Position numbers and translations under genes: made by a program
Assembly (NCBI GenBank): GCA_001929475.1
Contig: LXFE01000417.1
Coordinates: forward strand, 1 to 41,744
Length of the DNA: 41,744 nucleotides
Reading direction: 5' to 3'
Origin: Neolecta irregularis DAH-3
Lineage: Eukaryota > Ascomycota > Neolectomycetes > Neolectales > Neolectaceae
Shown: positions 23,024 to 34,969 of the stretch, in pieces
Numbering within the stretch: the stretch's first letter is position 1
Layout: the number at the start of each line of letters is the position of its first letter
The notes under the pieces: model-generated
Database searches by the model: none
Seen by the model: only the letters and a program-made list of their open reading frames with translations
What the model was told of the DNA's origin: nothing

Positions 23024-23344
23024 TTTCCAATTGTGAAGTTGAACAAGACCCCTTTCGTCTACTGCCAAAAAAACTTTATTCAGATTCACGTGTTTTCGCG
23101 AATTCTAGTGCGTCGACACGTCAATACCTAAAATCGCAAATGTAAAATATCAAAGATTATCTTGAATATGTTGACTTGGAGATCTACATTTTCTATCAAG
23201 ACGAAAATATCAGTGTCAAGGAATGAGTAGATAAAACGCGTGACGAGTACTAGAGTCCAGTTTGGATCAGGTCAACACCAAAATTCAATTGCTATTGTAC
23301 GACGCGGATATTCAATATCATTATATGTCTACATATTCTAATTG
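23024..23344. promoter_or_regulatory. Divergent promoter between DEAH helicase and RecQ genes
   Basis: A 321-base region between two divergent ATGs. It contains one perfect MCB-type ACGCGT (23236-23241) and a second near-match ACGCGG (23302-23307), both upstream of the RecQ start. Nothing else recognisable. Confidence 0.5.
23236..23241. promoter_or_regulatory. MCB-like element ACGCGT upstream of RecQ
   Basis: Perfect palindromic MluI cell-cycle box about 104 bases before the RecQ ATG. In yeasts this box binds MBF and drives G1/S transcription of DNA replication and repair genes. Binding here is inferred. Confidence 0.45.
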
Positions 23345-26300
23345 ATGTCCGCGGCAATTGGTTTGCCCAAAAACAATCTGCAGTTGCAGATCTCCTGGTT
23401 TACGCAAGAGAAACTACATCATCCGCCTCAATTCGAGCACAAGCCCGATCAAAAGCTGCTTAACCCAGTTGTACAATCGACTAATGCAATTAGAAAGTTT
23501 GTGTTTCCCTCGATAGACAACGTTGTTGGAGGTCTTATGTCTTCCAGTGGTATGGCTGAACAAATTGCGACTCACGGTAATAATGGTACTTTTACGCGTA
23601 TGTCTGATAGTAACCCGATATTTCAGTATCCCGTATCGATCCCAAAATACTTGTATCAGCACGGAAAATAAATCTTCTCGACAGCCACGACTTCGACGAT
23701 TACCTAGGCGTGGAAATATCTCCCAATATCACGAAACGGAAACCCACCTCACCTCGGAAGAATCTCGAGAAACGAAGAAAGAGTTCGCCTGTAGTTGGGA
23801 ATATACCGGATATCCCAAAGCGAATTGTGAAAGATTCGGAAGGCGAGTCTGATTTGGAACCAGAAGTTTTAGATACACCAGGATTTGTTGGTTCGCCCAC
23901 GAAAGATATCTTCTGTGAGACTATGGAAAGACCTGTTAGTCCTACCCCTCTTCGTGATTCCGGTTCCGATGAACTGGTCAGGAAAACATGTATCATTCCC
24001 CGAGATAAAATTCGTCCATCCATTTCAAACTCATTGCGGCCAAGAGAAAATAGCTCAAGACTAAGTATGAGCAATGATCGCGACGCTCCGCACCTATCGG
24101 AAGAAGTTCATCGTCGACCTCTCCAAGTCTCGCCTTTCGGTTTAGATTCTCCCACGAGATCCAATTCATCACATCAAGACTCTACAAAAGCGTCGGAGCG
24201 TCTAGGTTCATCGACTTCACACACTTCAAGCATTTATACAAACGTGCTTTGAATCTTCAACCCGAATCTAACAGCAAGATACCCGAGTCAGGATTGATTC
24301 CTCTGGTCTCCTTTTGGGAAAAACAACTTGTTAGCGCCAAAGATGCAATTGTCAATTTGGTTATGATACAGGAGACTATGCCCTTTGAAATTTGGCAGAT
24401 GCATATGAATGAAGCCAAGGAAATAAAGTATAGTGTTTAATTCGATCTTTGTTACTGATACTTTTCAGGCGAAACGCAGAAGAAAAATCTAACGCGGTCA
24501 GGGAAGCCTTGAATATTGCCCGAGGTCAAGCATCAACCCCTGTTCCATGTAAACCCTATGTGCGTTCTTTTTTTTACATCTCGGTTTTCCTGATCCTCTA
24601 GTCTTCTCCAAAAACTACATGTAGTCAAACCCACATCGCCACCCCTCCAAAATCATCAGTTGTCAAACGGACACCTGGAAGAAGTGCTCGAACAGTCATG
24701 AATCAACTCTTCTCACCATCTCCTCGAAGTAAAATTAGAGAGCTGCGACGTGAATTGCCGTCCATGAATTCGTTACCGCCAAATCCAAACATCTCTTCAT
24801 CATCCAAAACACCACGTGAAGTGATCAGCCTTGATTCTGATGATGATCTTCCACCCTTGCCCGTTTTTCACGACGTCGATATACCCGATGATCTACTTGA
24901 AGACGAGTACACTGGCTCACCAGCCCCGCGGAATCAATTTACCTTTGAAGATGATGGTATAGAAGTCATTGCAAATTCACGGTCTCGCCAGCCTCTGAGC
25001 GATACGACATATGTTACAAACTCGCCACCACAGAGGCTTGCTACAAAACGACTGATTCGAAAGCCTGCTGAACTCAACCTGGCGGGAAATGAATCTTCTG
25101 GGTCAACATCAGCCGCAGTAGATTCGATGACGGTCAATATGCCGCTTATGAGTAATCCCGAGATGCAAAATCCTTGGTCAAGAGATGTGGCTGGTGCTTT
25201 GAAGCAAGTCTTTCATCTTCAGGGATTCCGCCAAAATCAGCTCGATGCAATCAATACCACTCTTTCTGGGGAAGATTTATTTGTTCTCATGCCTACTGGA
25301 GGCGGTAAAAGTTTGTGTTACCAATTACCCTCAATCATCGACTCTGGGAGAACCAGAGGCGTCACTATCGTTATTTCTCCGTTGATATCATTAATGCAGG
25401 ATCAGGTGGAACATCTTCTTGATCTCAATATACCCGCTCTTGTCATCAACGGTGATTTGTCGGCAGAACAAAGAAGAGGTGCCTACGATTCTCTGAAACA
25501 ATCAGATGTGAAGATTAAGCTGTTGTATGTTACGCCGGAAATGCTTAGTAAAAGCAATCAAATGCAAAATCTAATGGATAATTTTAATCGTCGCGGACTG
25601 TTGGCTAGAATAGTCATCGATGAAGCACACTGTGTCTCACAGTGGGGCCATGATTTTCGACCGGATTACAAAATCCTTGGAAATCTCAAGGAGAAGTTCC
25701 CAAGGGTTCCGTTCATTGCACTTACGGCTACCGCAAATGAACACGTCAAGAAAGACGTTAAGCTTCAACTCCGAATACCCAATTGTCGCTTCCTCACACA
25801 GTCGTTCAATCGCCCGAATTTGATGTATATCGTTCGTCCAATGGTCAAAGATACCATCTCGCAAATCGGAAAAATGATTTCTGATCAATATTCAGGTCAG
25901 TCAGGAATTATCTATTGTCTTTCGCGTAATCAGTGCGAAACCACTGCTCAGAAGCTCAAGGAGTTCCACATAAAAGCAAATCATTATCATGCAGGAATGG
26001 AGAGGAATGAACGGGCGGCCGTCCAACGTGATTGGCAAAAGGGGAAATATCCAGTCATTGTTGCTACAATCGCTTTCGGGATGGGGATCGATAAAGGCGA
26101 TGTTCGCTTCGTTATCCATTACTCGCTCCCAAAATCTCTGGAAGGCTACTACCAAGAAACTGGTAGAGCTGGTCGAGACGGGAAAGCTAGTGTTTGCACA
26201 TTATTTTATTCATGGGGGGATAAATCCAAATTGGAACGAATGATTGATCAAGGAGACGGCGACTGGAATCAAAAGGAATTACAAAGATTGCAACTTCGAC

Positions 26301-27894
26301 AAGTTGTTGCATTTTGTGAGAATAAAATCGATTGTCGAAGGAAACAAGTCCTCGAATATTTCGGCGAGACTTTCAGCCCAGCGAAATGTCGAAAAACTTG
26401 CGATAATTGTTCGTCAAACACTGCATGGATAGCCAAAAATGTTACCGATTTAGCGGTTGCAGCGATAAAACTGGTTCAAGTGATCAATAGGAAGACTACA
26501 TTATTGTATTGTGTTGACGTCTTTCGCGGGAGTAAAGCGAGTAAGATTACCAATGCTGGGCATAATCTGCTAGAACAGCATGGTTTTGGGCAAGACGCCA
26601 GTAAAACTGATATCGAGAGATTGTTCAAGCGATTGGTTAGTGAAGAAGCATTGAAGGAAGTGTGCGAAACAAACAAGATGGGATTCGTTAATACCTATGT
26701 TGCGGTATAGATTTGTTAATACTGAGACTGATTTTCAGATTGGCAAGAAAGCCAACGAGTTCCTTCGAGGTAACAAACAGCTACAGATGGACTTTGCCGA
26801 AGGAGCCGGTGGTAAAAAGAAATCAAAAACTATGACACCTGCTGTTTCAAATCATCGAAGGTTTAATAGCCTTCAAATTTCACGTCCCGATGATGATTTT
26901 GACGATTTTGAAGTAACATCGCGTCCAAGGTCCTTGAAGCGTAAAGAGGAAAGATGTTTTCTTGGAGAGCCGGTCCGTCCAAACCAGCAATATTCACATC
27001 TCACAGAATACGAGATCGACGTATCCAATCGGTGTTATGATCATGTAGTGGTTAGGCGAGATGCGGTATGTTATTTCACAAAAAGTATCACTAATTACTG
27101 CAGATCTGCAAAGAACAAGACGTTCGGCCATCCACTGTGCTTTCAAATACTGCGCTTCAGAGTATTTCAGTGCAGCTACCGACTAGTAAGTCATCTTGCT
27201 TCTTCTCTGTTGATATAACAAGCAAAACAACAATGGCTTAAGTGTCAAGATGTCTCCGAAAGACAATACGATCTATATCACGAAAAATTTGACCTGGTAC
27301 TGGATAATTTCATAACCGAGAAACGCGAAAATCTGAGGTATCGTTTTTGATTTCTTCCATAAACTAATTTTAAGTGATGCTCAGATGCCCCCACAAAAGC
27401 AAAATAACATACGTCAAGTGGATTACGAGTCTGCAGCTCCCGGTGGTGATGAAAGCGATTATGAGGATAATCTCGATGACGTCGAGTACGAAACTGTCGC
27501 TGCTCCAAATGGAACGACATCTCACCATTTTGCTCGATATAGCGCTCCATCTCAAAATAAATCCGTCTGCGATTTACGTAAAGATTAATCCGGTATCAAA
27601 CTTGCTGACCCCAAAGTTCGAAGGCAATTTTTACATAATGCGGAAAGGTCTGGTAGTTCTCAAAGCGAAGGTCCATTATCCTCTCGCCGTGGAGGAGTAT
27701 CGCAAGGTCGGTCTAGTCGCGGCAGTCGGAAGAAGTCTACCAAACGTTCTTTCTCGAGCAGCGGTGAACCAAAACCGGGATATCGGAAATCCAGTGGTGG
27801 AGTCAGAAAATCATCCCGGGGAGGATCTTCCTCTCGTGGAAGAACCACTGGAGGTTCGAGTAGTACGACAAATTCCATAATTCGACCAATGTGA
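23345..27894 (+). CDS. RecQ-family DNA helicase (Sgs1/Rqh1/BLM-like)
   Basis: Ten exons: 23345-23652, 23685-24126, 24159-24427, 24469-24559, 24602-26704, 26739-27065, 27104-27185, 27223-27337, 27375-27577 and 27617-27894; introns 32-42 nt, 1,405 residues in frame. The long disordered N-terminus is followed by the helicase core: FRQNQLDAI (motif 0), GGGKS (~600), DEAH (~709), QWGHDFRPDY, ALTATA and QETGRAGRDG. The RQC zinc cysteines are CRRKQVLEYFGE...CRKTCDNC. The HRDC domain includes YDHVVVRRDAICKEQDVRPS and QYDLYHEKF. The tail is Arg/Ser/Gly-rich. All BLM/Sgs1/Rqh1 hallmarks are present, so it should unwind recombination and stalled-fork intermediates with topoisomerase III. The intron at 24127-24158 was chosen because it restores frame; its ends are less certain than the others. 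Confidence 0.95.
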
Positions 27895-28245
27895 TCTGTT
27901 GGAACCTTCTCACTCGATACGCTATGGCTCCTGGCGCGTTTTGTTGATATTCATTGGATATTTCATTCATTTTTCTTCTTGGGGGCGTTTGTAACATTGA
28001 GATTTTATCGCGTCGGTAGTATATCTAATCATGATCTGCATGGACTCGTCCGCATAACTTTCCGGTGTATTTCTGAAAGTTCAATCTTTGCGTATTTCAT
28101 CATTGTAACCCTCCGAATGCTCTCACTTGTTTTTTTTCAGGTGGGCAGTACAGACTGAAGTAGCCATATTTCAATCTCACCTCCCGGTCATTCAGCTGAA
28201 TCAAAACCCAGAAGCCTGCTGATATATTCGGCATAATCACGGCGA
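27895..28245. other. Intergenic region between RecQ and GUP1
   Basis: About 350 bases. It includes a pyrimidine tract ending in TTTTTTTTCAG near 28140, which could be a 3' splice site for a GUP1 leader exon. No coding potential was recognised. Confidence 0.35.
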
Positions 28246-30237
28246 ATGATTTCTCCTTTTTCATACAGTGTTCTAGAAGCATCGGATCCGCCGAATGCTC
28301 GAATAAACTATCAAGTTATTTCACCATCCAGCCTCACTTCATCCCCTGTTCCTCCAGAAGATAGACCATCCCCCCCAAGATGGAATACCTACGAATTCTA
28401 CTTTTATTTTATTATTTTCTTGATATGTGTTCCGTTGATGCTAAAGGCGGGATATAATCTTTCAACAGGTAAAATGCTGCTTGTTTAATTTTCGAACGCT
28501 CAAGGATTTAGAAAGTCATCCAAATTACCATCTGTTCGAGCCTTTTCTTCAACCTGGATGGATGTTTGGACGCAAAGTGGTATGTTGAAACATGGACGAA
28601 AGCTAAGTCTTTGTCAGGATAATAGCGATATACAATATCGATCATTCCGAGAACAAATTCCCATGCTCTTTGGGGTAGTGATTCTTCACACATTTCTTCG
28701 CCATGGATTTAACAAGCTTACAGTCCCATCATCGACCTCTGATCAAGTAAAATATCGGGTACTCTTCGACGTCTTTTTCTCCATGATATTTCTGTTCGTT
28801 CTGCACGGTTTTAGTTTGCTGAAAATTGTGGGAATAATTGGAACCAATTTCCTTATTGCAAAGAGTTGTGGAGGGCATGTTTCGGGTCCTGTGCTGACCT
28901 GGATTATTGATATCGGTTTCTTATTTCTAGCGGAATGGTATGATGGTTTTCTGTTTAAAAGTGTAGGATTACCTATACTGGTATACACATTATCTGGGTT
29001 GGATATTGATAGTCCTGCAGGATTCATTCAGTGGAATGTCGTTTCGCTGGCAAATCTATTTCAATATCACCATGCTTCGCTTAATCTCTTTCAACATGGA
29101 TTACTTTTGGTCCCAAAGAGATGCCACTACCTTGGAGGCATACTTTATTTAAACCAACTTATTTGTCCTGATGGTCTAGAAGAACCTTCTCGATCAAGAA
29201 CAGATTTCTGAGAGAACTCGAATCGCTAGTTCGTGCTTACCATCTGAATATACTTTCTTGAATTTCCTTGCATATGCCACTTATACGCCGTTATACGTCG
29301 CTGGACCGATCATGACATTTAATAATTGGATTTCTCAGGCATTTTTTGAGATAAAAGAAAGCTTCTCTAACATGGCCAGTTGAAATATCCCTCCTCAACC
29401 TTGACAATCCAACGAACAGTTCTCTACAGCATTCGTCTTGGTACTAGTCTCCTATGTATGGAGACCCTGTTGCATTTTTACTATGTCGTCGCTATATCAA
29501 AAGCACAAGCCTGGAGTAATGACTCCCCTTTCGAAATTAGTATGATTGGCTACTACAACTTGGTGATCATATGGCTCAAGGTACAAACCTCTAGACGAAA
29601 AATTTACATGATAACAAAGCTCTTAATTCCTTGGCGTTTCTTTCGGCTATGGGCAATGATTGACAAAATCGAAGCACCAGAGAATATGCTGCGTTGTATG
29701 AGCAATAGTTACTCTGCCAGTGGTTTCTGGAGATCGTGGCACCGAAGTTTTAACCGGTGGATACTTCGGTATCTTTTAGGTTATTCTTTGAGAAATTGAC
29801 TTTCAAGATATATCTATATACCACTAGGAGGTTCAAAGCGGTCCATCCCAAATACGTTCATTGTCTTCACCTTTGTAGCATTATGGCACGATTTGTCATT
29901 CAAACTACTAACATGGGGATGGCTAATCGCTCTGTTCATTATTCCTGAGCTCGTTGCGACCGCTCTATTTCCCGCTAAAATATGGGCAGAAATTCCGTGG
30001 TACCGTCATCTCTGCGCGGTAGGAGCAGTATTAAACCTGGTCATAATGATGGTGGCAAATCTCATTGGATTTTGTCTCGGAGTTGATGGTATGAAAAGCA
30101 TGCTGAAGGAAATATTATCTAGTTGGAGAGGAATAGGATTTTTCGTAAGTGCTCTTGGCGCACTTTTTGTTGGGGTTCAGGTAATGTTTGAATATCGAGA
30201 AGAGGAGAAGCGGAAAGGGATATATTTGAAGTGTTGA
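28246..30237 (+). CDS. GUP1: MBOAT-family O-acyltransferase GUP1
   Basis: Exons are 28246-28468, 28512-28579, 28618-28960, 29013-29137, 29180-29338, 29380-29580, 29620-29768 and 29808-30237; 565 residues with frame intact. Two introns (29138-29179 and 29339-29379) use GC donors. Motifs: [55 protein letters not shown], then the MBOAT active-site region with [20 protein letters not shown] and the catalytic-type His in [17 protein letters not shown]. Multiple membrane segments. Fungal GUP1 remodels GPI anchors in the ER by adding a long fatty acid; it was first described as a glycerol-uptake factor. The N-terminus is plausible but a leader exon upstream is possible. Confidence 0.94.
29138..29179 (+). 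other. GC-AG intron in GUP1 (first)
   Basis: Donor GAG|GCATAC, acceptor GTCTAG, 42 nt. It contains an in-frame TAA. Removal joins RDATTLE to [12 protein letters not shown] as in GUP1 homologues. No GT donor nearby gives the right frame. Confidence 0.85.
29339..29379 (+). other. GC-AG intron in GUP1 (second)
   Basis: Donor CAG|GCATTT, branch-like TCTAAC, acceptor GGCCAG, 41 nt. Reading through hits TGA; removal joins NNWISQ to [12 protein letters not shown] in frame. Confidence 0.88.
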
Positions 30238-30449
30238 TCAAAACTTTGTATAAATAATTAAGTTGTGATGTGATTGAACGGAGCTTGTCACGATACAATT
30301 GCGCTTGAAGAGTTTCAAAGATATATGTTTGAACCTAGAATTCGACGTGGATCTCCTTCGGATTCATAACATGTTATGATGCTCAGATCAATCTCAACCA
30401 CCGGAAACTCGAGATAAGATTATCTAGGAGTTTCGCAGTACGACCAGCT

Positions 30450-33049
30450 ATGAGCCCTATTCCGGATAGACAGTCTGTGTTTGATCAGATATTCAAGAGA
30501 CCGAAAGCTGGAGTAACACTAAACGCAGAAGAAAACAACATTTGCTGGATGAGTCTTACTAGATGGTTGACTAATTCGCTTTCTAATCATTCTCGGTGTA
30601 CTTTAGAGACCGATGTTGAAATTAGAGAGAAGTTATCATCAATCAGGGAAGCTGGTCTGGAAAGTCGCCTGAGTGCTTGGTATATTGGTAATTCGAAGAA
30701 CACAACTTAGCTGGTTGATCTTTTATAGACCAAGTGCGACGCGATTTTATAAAGGAGCATTCCTCGAGACTTCTAAATAGGGCGGTATGGATGTTTGATT
30801 GGGCTCTAGTTTATAAGATAGGTCCTATCAGACGATTTACAGTGCTTTATCATGGACCTTGCCTCAATTTATGAGAGTTACGAGCGCCCATTGGTACTAC
30901 TTGATACTGGGTAACTTTTATGCCCGAAGAGTCCTGAAATTACAGGGAAAAGAACATCGAGAAACTTCAATTATCGTTGCATGCACTATTCCAATATCAT
31001 ATTGATATTCCACGCCTGGCGCAAAGGATAAAATTATGGGTGTCGACTACAGTGACAGAATGGTCCGAAGAATCTATTACCGATGACACATTCCTAGAAA
31101 GCAGCCGTACTCTGGGGAAAGTTGGATTGGGTCGCCTCTTTCAAGGCATCGTTGCCGAGGTTATAGCTTCGAGTATGAAGGATTATATTTCAGAAAACTT
31201 TGCAAATGAATGGGAGGCCAGTGTGCTGCCACAAATGACGGATTGGATTTCTCAGAAAGTTTTCACATTCGTGCACCAAGTTTGCCAAAATCAGGATGAC
31301 AATCTTCGAGAAATTCTAGAAGGACTTGCGAAAAGGTCATTAGTAGATCTTAGGTATCGTCAGTTCCCAGATTGCTTCGCTGAGGTATAGGACATCTGAA
31401 TTATTCGATATTATAAAGGACTTTCCTTATTCAGAAAGCGCTATCGATGATTTGAAAGTGCCTAAGTAGCTCAACTCTTCACTGATAATCAAGCGATGCG
31501 TGAGTAATACACCACAAAGGACTCAGATAGTCCAGACCTTCCAGGAAGCGTATGCTGCTCAACAGGCTCTGCCTAATTGTCATAGCTGTCGCAAGAGAAT
31601 GCTTCATCCTGGTGCCCACACATCAGATATCATCTCTCAATATATCTCAACGATGAAAGCCTTTCGGATCCTTGAGCCACATGGAGTACTTCTAGATAAG
31701 GTTGCGCGACCGATACGCCGATACCTAAGGCTAGTGCTTTTCCTGATGTTTATCTGATATGTAGAGAGCGAGAGGACACCATTCGATGCATAATGACGGG
31801 CCTTGTCGGCGAAGATTCTGATTTAGCAGACGAGCTCATGCAAGAAACCGCTGAAGTTGATATCGACGACTTTGATGATATGAACTGGATTCCAGATCCT
31901 GTTGATGCTGGTCCTGATTATAGAAAAGACAATGGAGATGTGATTGCCGCTTTGGTATCAATTTACGAAAATACAGAAGTATTTGTGAAAGAATTACAAA
32001 TTCTGCTGGCAGATCGACTATTGGCCTTGGTAGATTACGATATGGATAGAGAGGTATATTTATCTAAATAGACGACAACTGAAAGCATAGATTCGTAACA
32101 TAGAATTGCTCAAACTACGTTTCGGTGAAGCGAATCTTCAGATGTGCGATATTATGTTGAAAGATATTGCAGATTCGAAGCGTCTGGATGATCAGATTCA
32201 CGGAACTAAGTTTGAAGAGATAAAAGCCTCTTTTTCTCCGAATTTTGCTAACTGGTAGTCCATTGCCCAAGGGTTTATCTTATCAAGGCTGTTCTGGCCC
32301 GCGTTTCGAACTGAAAATATAATTCTGCCGTCTGAATTAAATTTGTATGTTTCTCAAGAAGTGCTCTTCTGATCGAAAGGGAACTGCGAAAGTATGCTAG
32401 AGCCTTTGAAGAATTAAAGCCATCCCGAAAACTCGAAGTTCTTCCTCATCTTGGATGGGTGGACATTGAACTCGATTTGGAAGATCGGCACTTGGCACTT
32501 TCGGTTACACCTGCTCAAGCTACTGTTATTTATCAATTTCTTGAAACCGATACAAATACACTAGACTCTCTTCTTGAATTGTTTAACAACGATCGTGCAT
32601 CCACTCTCCGGGCTATATTGTATTGGGTAAGAATTGGGGTTTTGAAAGAAACATCAAAAGATCAATATTTTCTCCTGGAGAAGGCCGAGTCTTTCGCACC
32701 AGGTACCCTGAAACCGGATAGAGCTCATGGTTAGGTGCTGCATCAGTTGTTGAACAGCCGGTTTCTGCAATTCAATCAGCTGTCGATATTTCTGCCTCTG
32801 AGATGCAAATGTACTGGTATATACGTATCTATTCAGGATGTTGACTAACCTGGCAGGTCTTATATTACGAATATGCTGAAGAACATGGGTGCACAACCAG
32901 CAGAACGTATACAGTCAATTCTTACAATGCTCGTTCCGCCGCCGAATCTCTATTCAAAAAGTTTGAATGAGCTTCAAGCATTCTTGGAAGAGATGGTCAA
33001 TGAGGAGAAATTGGAGTTCGTTACCGGAAATTATAAGCTAAAAAAGTGA
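30450..33049 (+). CDS. APC2: Anaphase-promoting complex subunit 2 (APC2, cullin-like)
   Basis: About ten short exons. N-terminal exon 30450-~30690 starts MSPIPDRQSVFDQIFK. Following exons carry helical cullin repeats, including LGRLFQGIVAEVIASSMKDY. The central block reads LEPHGVLLDKVARPIRRYL, then RDDTIRCIMTGLVGE. The cullin-homology segment includes LLADRLLALVDYDMDRE, then IELLKLRFGEANLQMCDIML and LEVLPHLGWVDIELDLEDR. It ends with the APC2-type winged helix (ITNMLKNMGAQPAERIQSIL ... EEKLEFVTGNYKLKK). APC2 is the scaffold that holds the RING subunit APC11 in the APC/C ubiquitin ligase, which triggers anaphase. Early exon edges were not all fixed; the intron with donor GTATATACG near 32817 was read through by frame. 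Confidence 0.93.
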
Positions 33050-33490
33050 GGTCTGACTTATCCTCTACACGAGCTTTTTATGCGTGCTTTTTCCATATCC
33101 ACCAAGGAAATCCAAGCGTTTTGGCCTTATGTTAAAGGAATAACGTGATAACCAGTTCCGCCCAAGTCAAAATATTCAATCGATTAGAGTTGATCTCTGC
33201 CCTTGAGCTCTTTTATCTCGTATGTTCCCAAGGAATCAGTGTCGTGGAATATAAACAGTTGCATGGTGTATTTTTGTGCGATTAATATTATATCTTGTCA
33301 GTCAGGTACTAGATCGAATCTCAATTGATAAATTTTGTGAGCCTGTTTCAAACGACTGTATTTAAAACAACAATGTAACTTAGGCAAATCACTGTAAATT
33401 ATCTTTCCCATGGGTTGATGGTGGAGGATCAAGTTCGGACTCCACCAAGTCGTATCACGTCCACGCAATCCCAATTATCACTCCTACATA
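33050..33490. other. APC2-PUP1 intergenic region with a 7-bp inverted repeat
   Basis: About 440 bases. An open stretch at about 33150-33290 has no recognised product. At 33420-33446, GGTGGAG and CTCCACC form a perfect 7-bp stem around a 13-base loop, about 45 bases before the PUP1 ATG. The yeast proteasome box GGTGGCAAA is not present exactly. Confidence 0.4.
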
Positions 33491-34518
33491 ATGGTTAGCG
33501 CGCGGTTAAACGTTCCAAATCCAGGATTTGATTTCGATAATTACCAGAGAAACGCTCTGCTAGCTGTAAAAGGACAGAAACCGCCAAAAACCACTTCGAC
33601 TGGAACGACCATCGTAGGATGCTTGTACAAAGCCGATGACGGGTATATGTTCTTCGAATCTCCTGTTTATGAGATAGTTCAACTGGGGTATGTATTGGAG
33701 CAGATACAAGGGCTACATCTGGACCAATAGTGGCTGATCCTAATTGTGAGAAAATTCATAAAATTTCTGCGAACATTTGGTCCATAACCGCTTGCAATAT
33801 TACTGTTTCTTATGCTTTGTAGGTGTTGCGGAGCCGGAACTGCCGCGGACACAGAATTTACGACAAATTTGATCAACTCGCAGCTAGAGTTACATAGTTT
33901 ATGGACTGGTCGGCGTCCGAGAGTAGTCACAGCATTAACTATGCTGAAACAGCATTTATTCAAACACCAGGGACACATTGGAGCATATTTGGTACTTGGC
34001 GGTATCGTTTGTTTAGAGTAGAGTGAAATAACTTACACGATAGGTGTCGATCCTACCGGAGCACATCTGTTCACTGTCCATGCACATGGATCAACGGACA
34101 AACTGCCATTTGTATGGCCATGCTCACTTCCTTTCTAAATCTGTAGGTTACAATGGGATCTGGCTCCCTAGCGGCGATCTCTGTATTCGAAACCAGATGG
34201 GTTAAAGATTTGTCTCGAATTGATGCTATGGAACTGGTCAAAGATGCAATTGAAGCGGGTATCTTCAACGATCTCGGTTCAGGGAGCAACTGTGATGTCT
34301 GTGTGATTGAAAAGGACAAGGTATGGTGCAGCTTTTTGCAGCTTCTTCACATTCTCTAGACTCAGATGTACAGACATTACAGTGAACCGAATGAGCGCCA
34401 ACCGAAACAACAAAGTTATAAATTTCCTCATGGGACAACAGCCATTCTAAAGAGCGATATCTCCAAGTTTGTTACAATTGAAGATGTCGCAGGAGAAGAT
34501 ATGGAGGTCGATACTTAG
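33491..34518 (+). CDS. PUP1: 20S proteasome subunit beta-2 (trypsin-like activity)
   Basis: Exons are 33491-33642, 33678-33779, 33823-34001, 34044-34111, 34147-34320 and 34366-34518; introns 35-45 nt GT-AG; 275 residues. The propeptide ends at TSTG and catalytic Thr1 is residue 39 (GTTIVG). Then [14 protein letters not shown] with the active-site Asp, NCEKIH with the Lys position, [31 protein letters not shown] and [15 protein letters not shown]. Beta-2 is one of three active subunits of the core particle and cleaves after basic residues. The propeptide is removed autocatalytically during assembly. A short tail (EDMEVDT) follows the fold. Two introns fall in strongly conserved blocks (ISANIW/CCGAG and LGG/VDPTG), which makes those joins certain. 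Confidence 0.96.
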
Positions 34519-34969
34519 GCATTTTAATCAATATGAAAGGGTGTATGCACATAGGATCTTGTGTTTTGTTCTCCCAAGCTTAACAAAGTATATCCTGGGC
34601 AGTGATGTATAGAATCCATATTGATTCATAATGGATTCATGAATTTGAATCAGTGTTGCTGATGGACCAAAAGACCATGGACTTTTTGCAAAGTCTGGCC
34701 CATCGACTTTTCTGAGGGTCAGGCCCACTGATGAACCATAAAACATTACTTTTGCAAGTAGTCTCAATCTCAAACTATCAATCTCTAGTAGAGAAATGGT
34801 ATTAAAGTGTGACTAAACAAAAGTCTGACACACGTGTTGTCTTCCCATATGGTAAATGTTGGTGGGTATTATGTGCCTGCTCCTAAATCTCCAACCCACG
34901 TCATTTTGTCTTCCCTATTTCTGCTTTCAGCTCCCATCCATAAATTAGTCTGCCCCTTTTTTATTCGCT
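34519..34969. other. PUP1-ARL8 intergenic region
   Basis: About 450 bases. It contains GGCCCA-type words near 34695 and 34727 and several ATTCAT words near 34630-34650, all short and imperfect. The frame at 34834-35037 overlaps ARL8 exon 1 in another phase and is a shadow. No other feature seen. Confidence 0.35.

Noticed and set aside
33420-33446. tRNA-like 3' end (GTTCGGACTCCACCA)
   Set aside because: The stem is a simple palindrome and no anticodon or D arm is found upstream.
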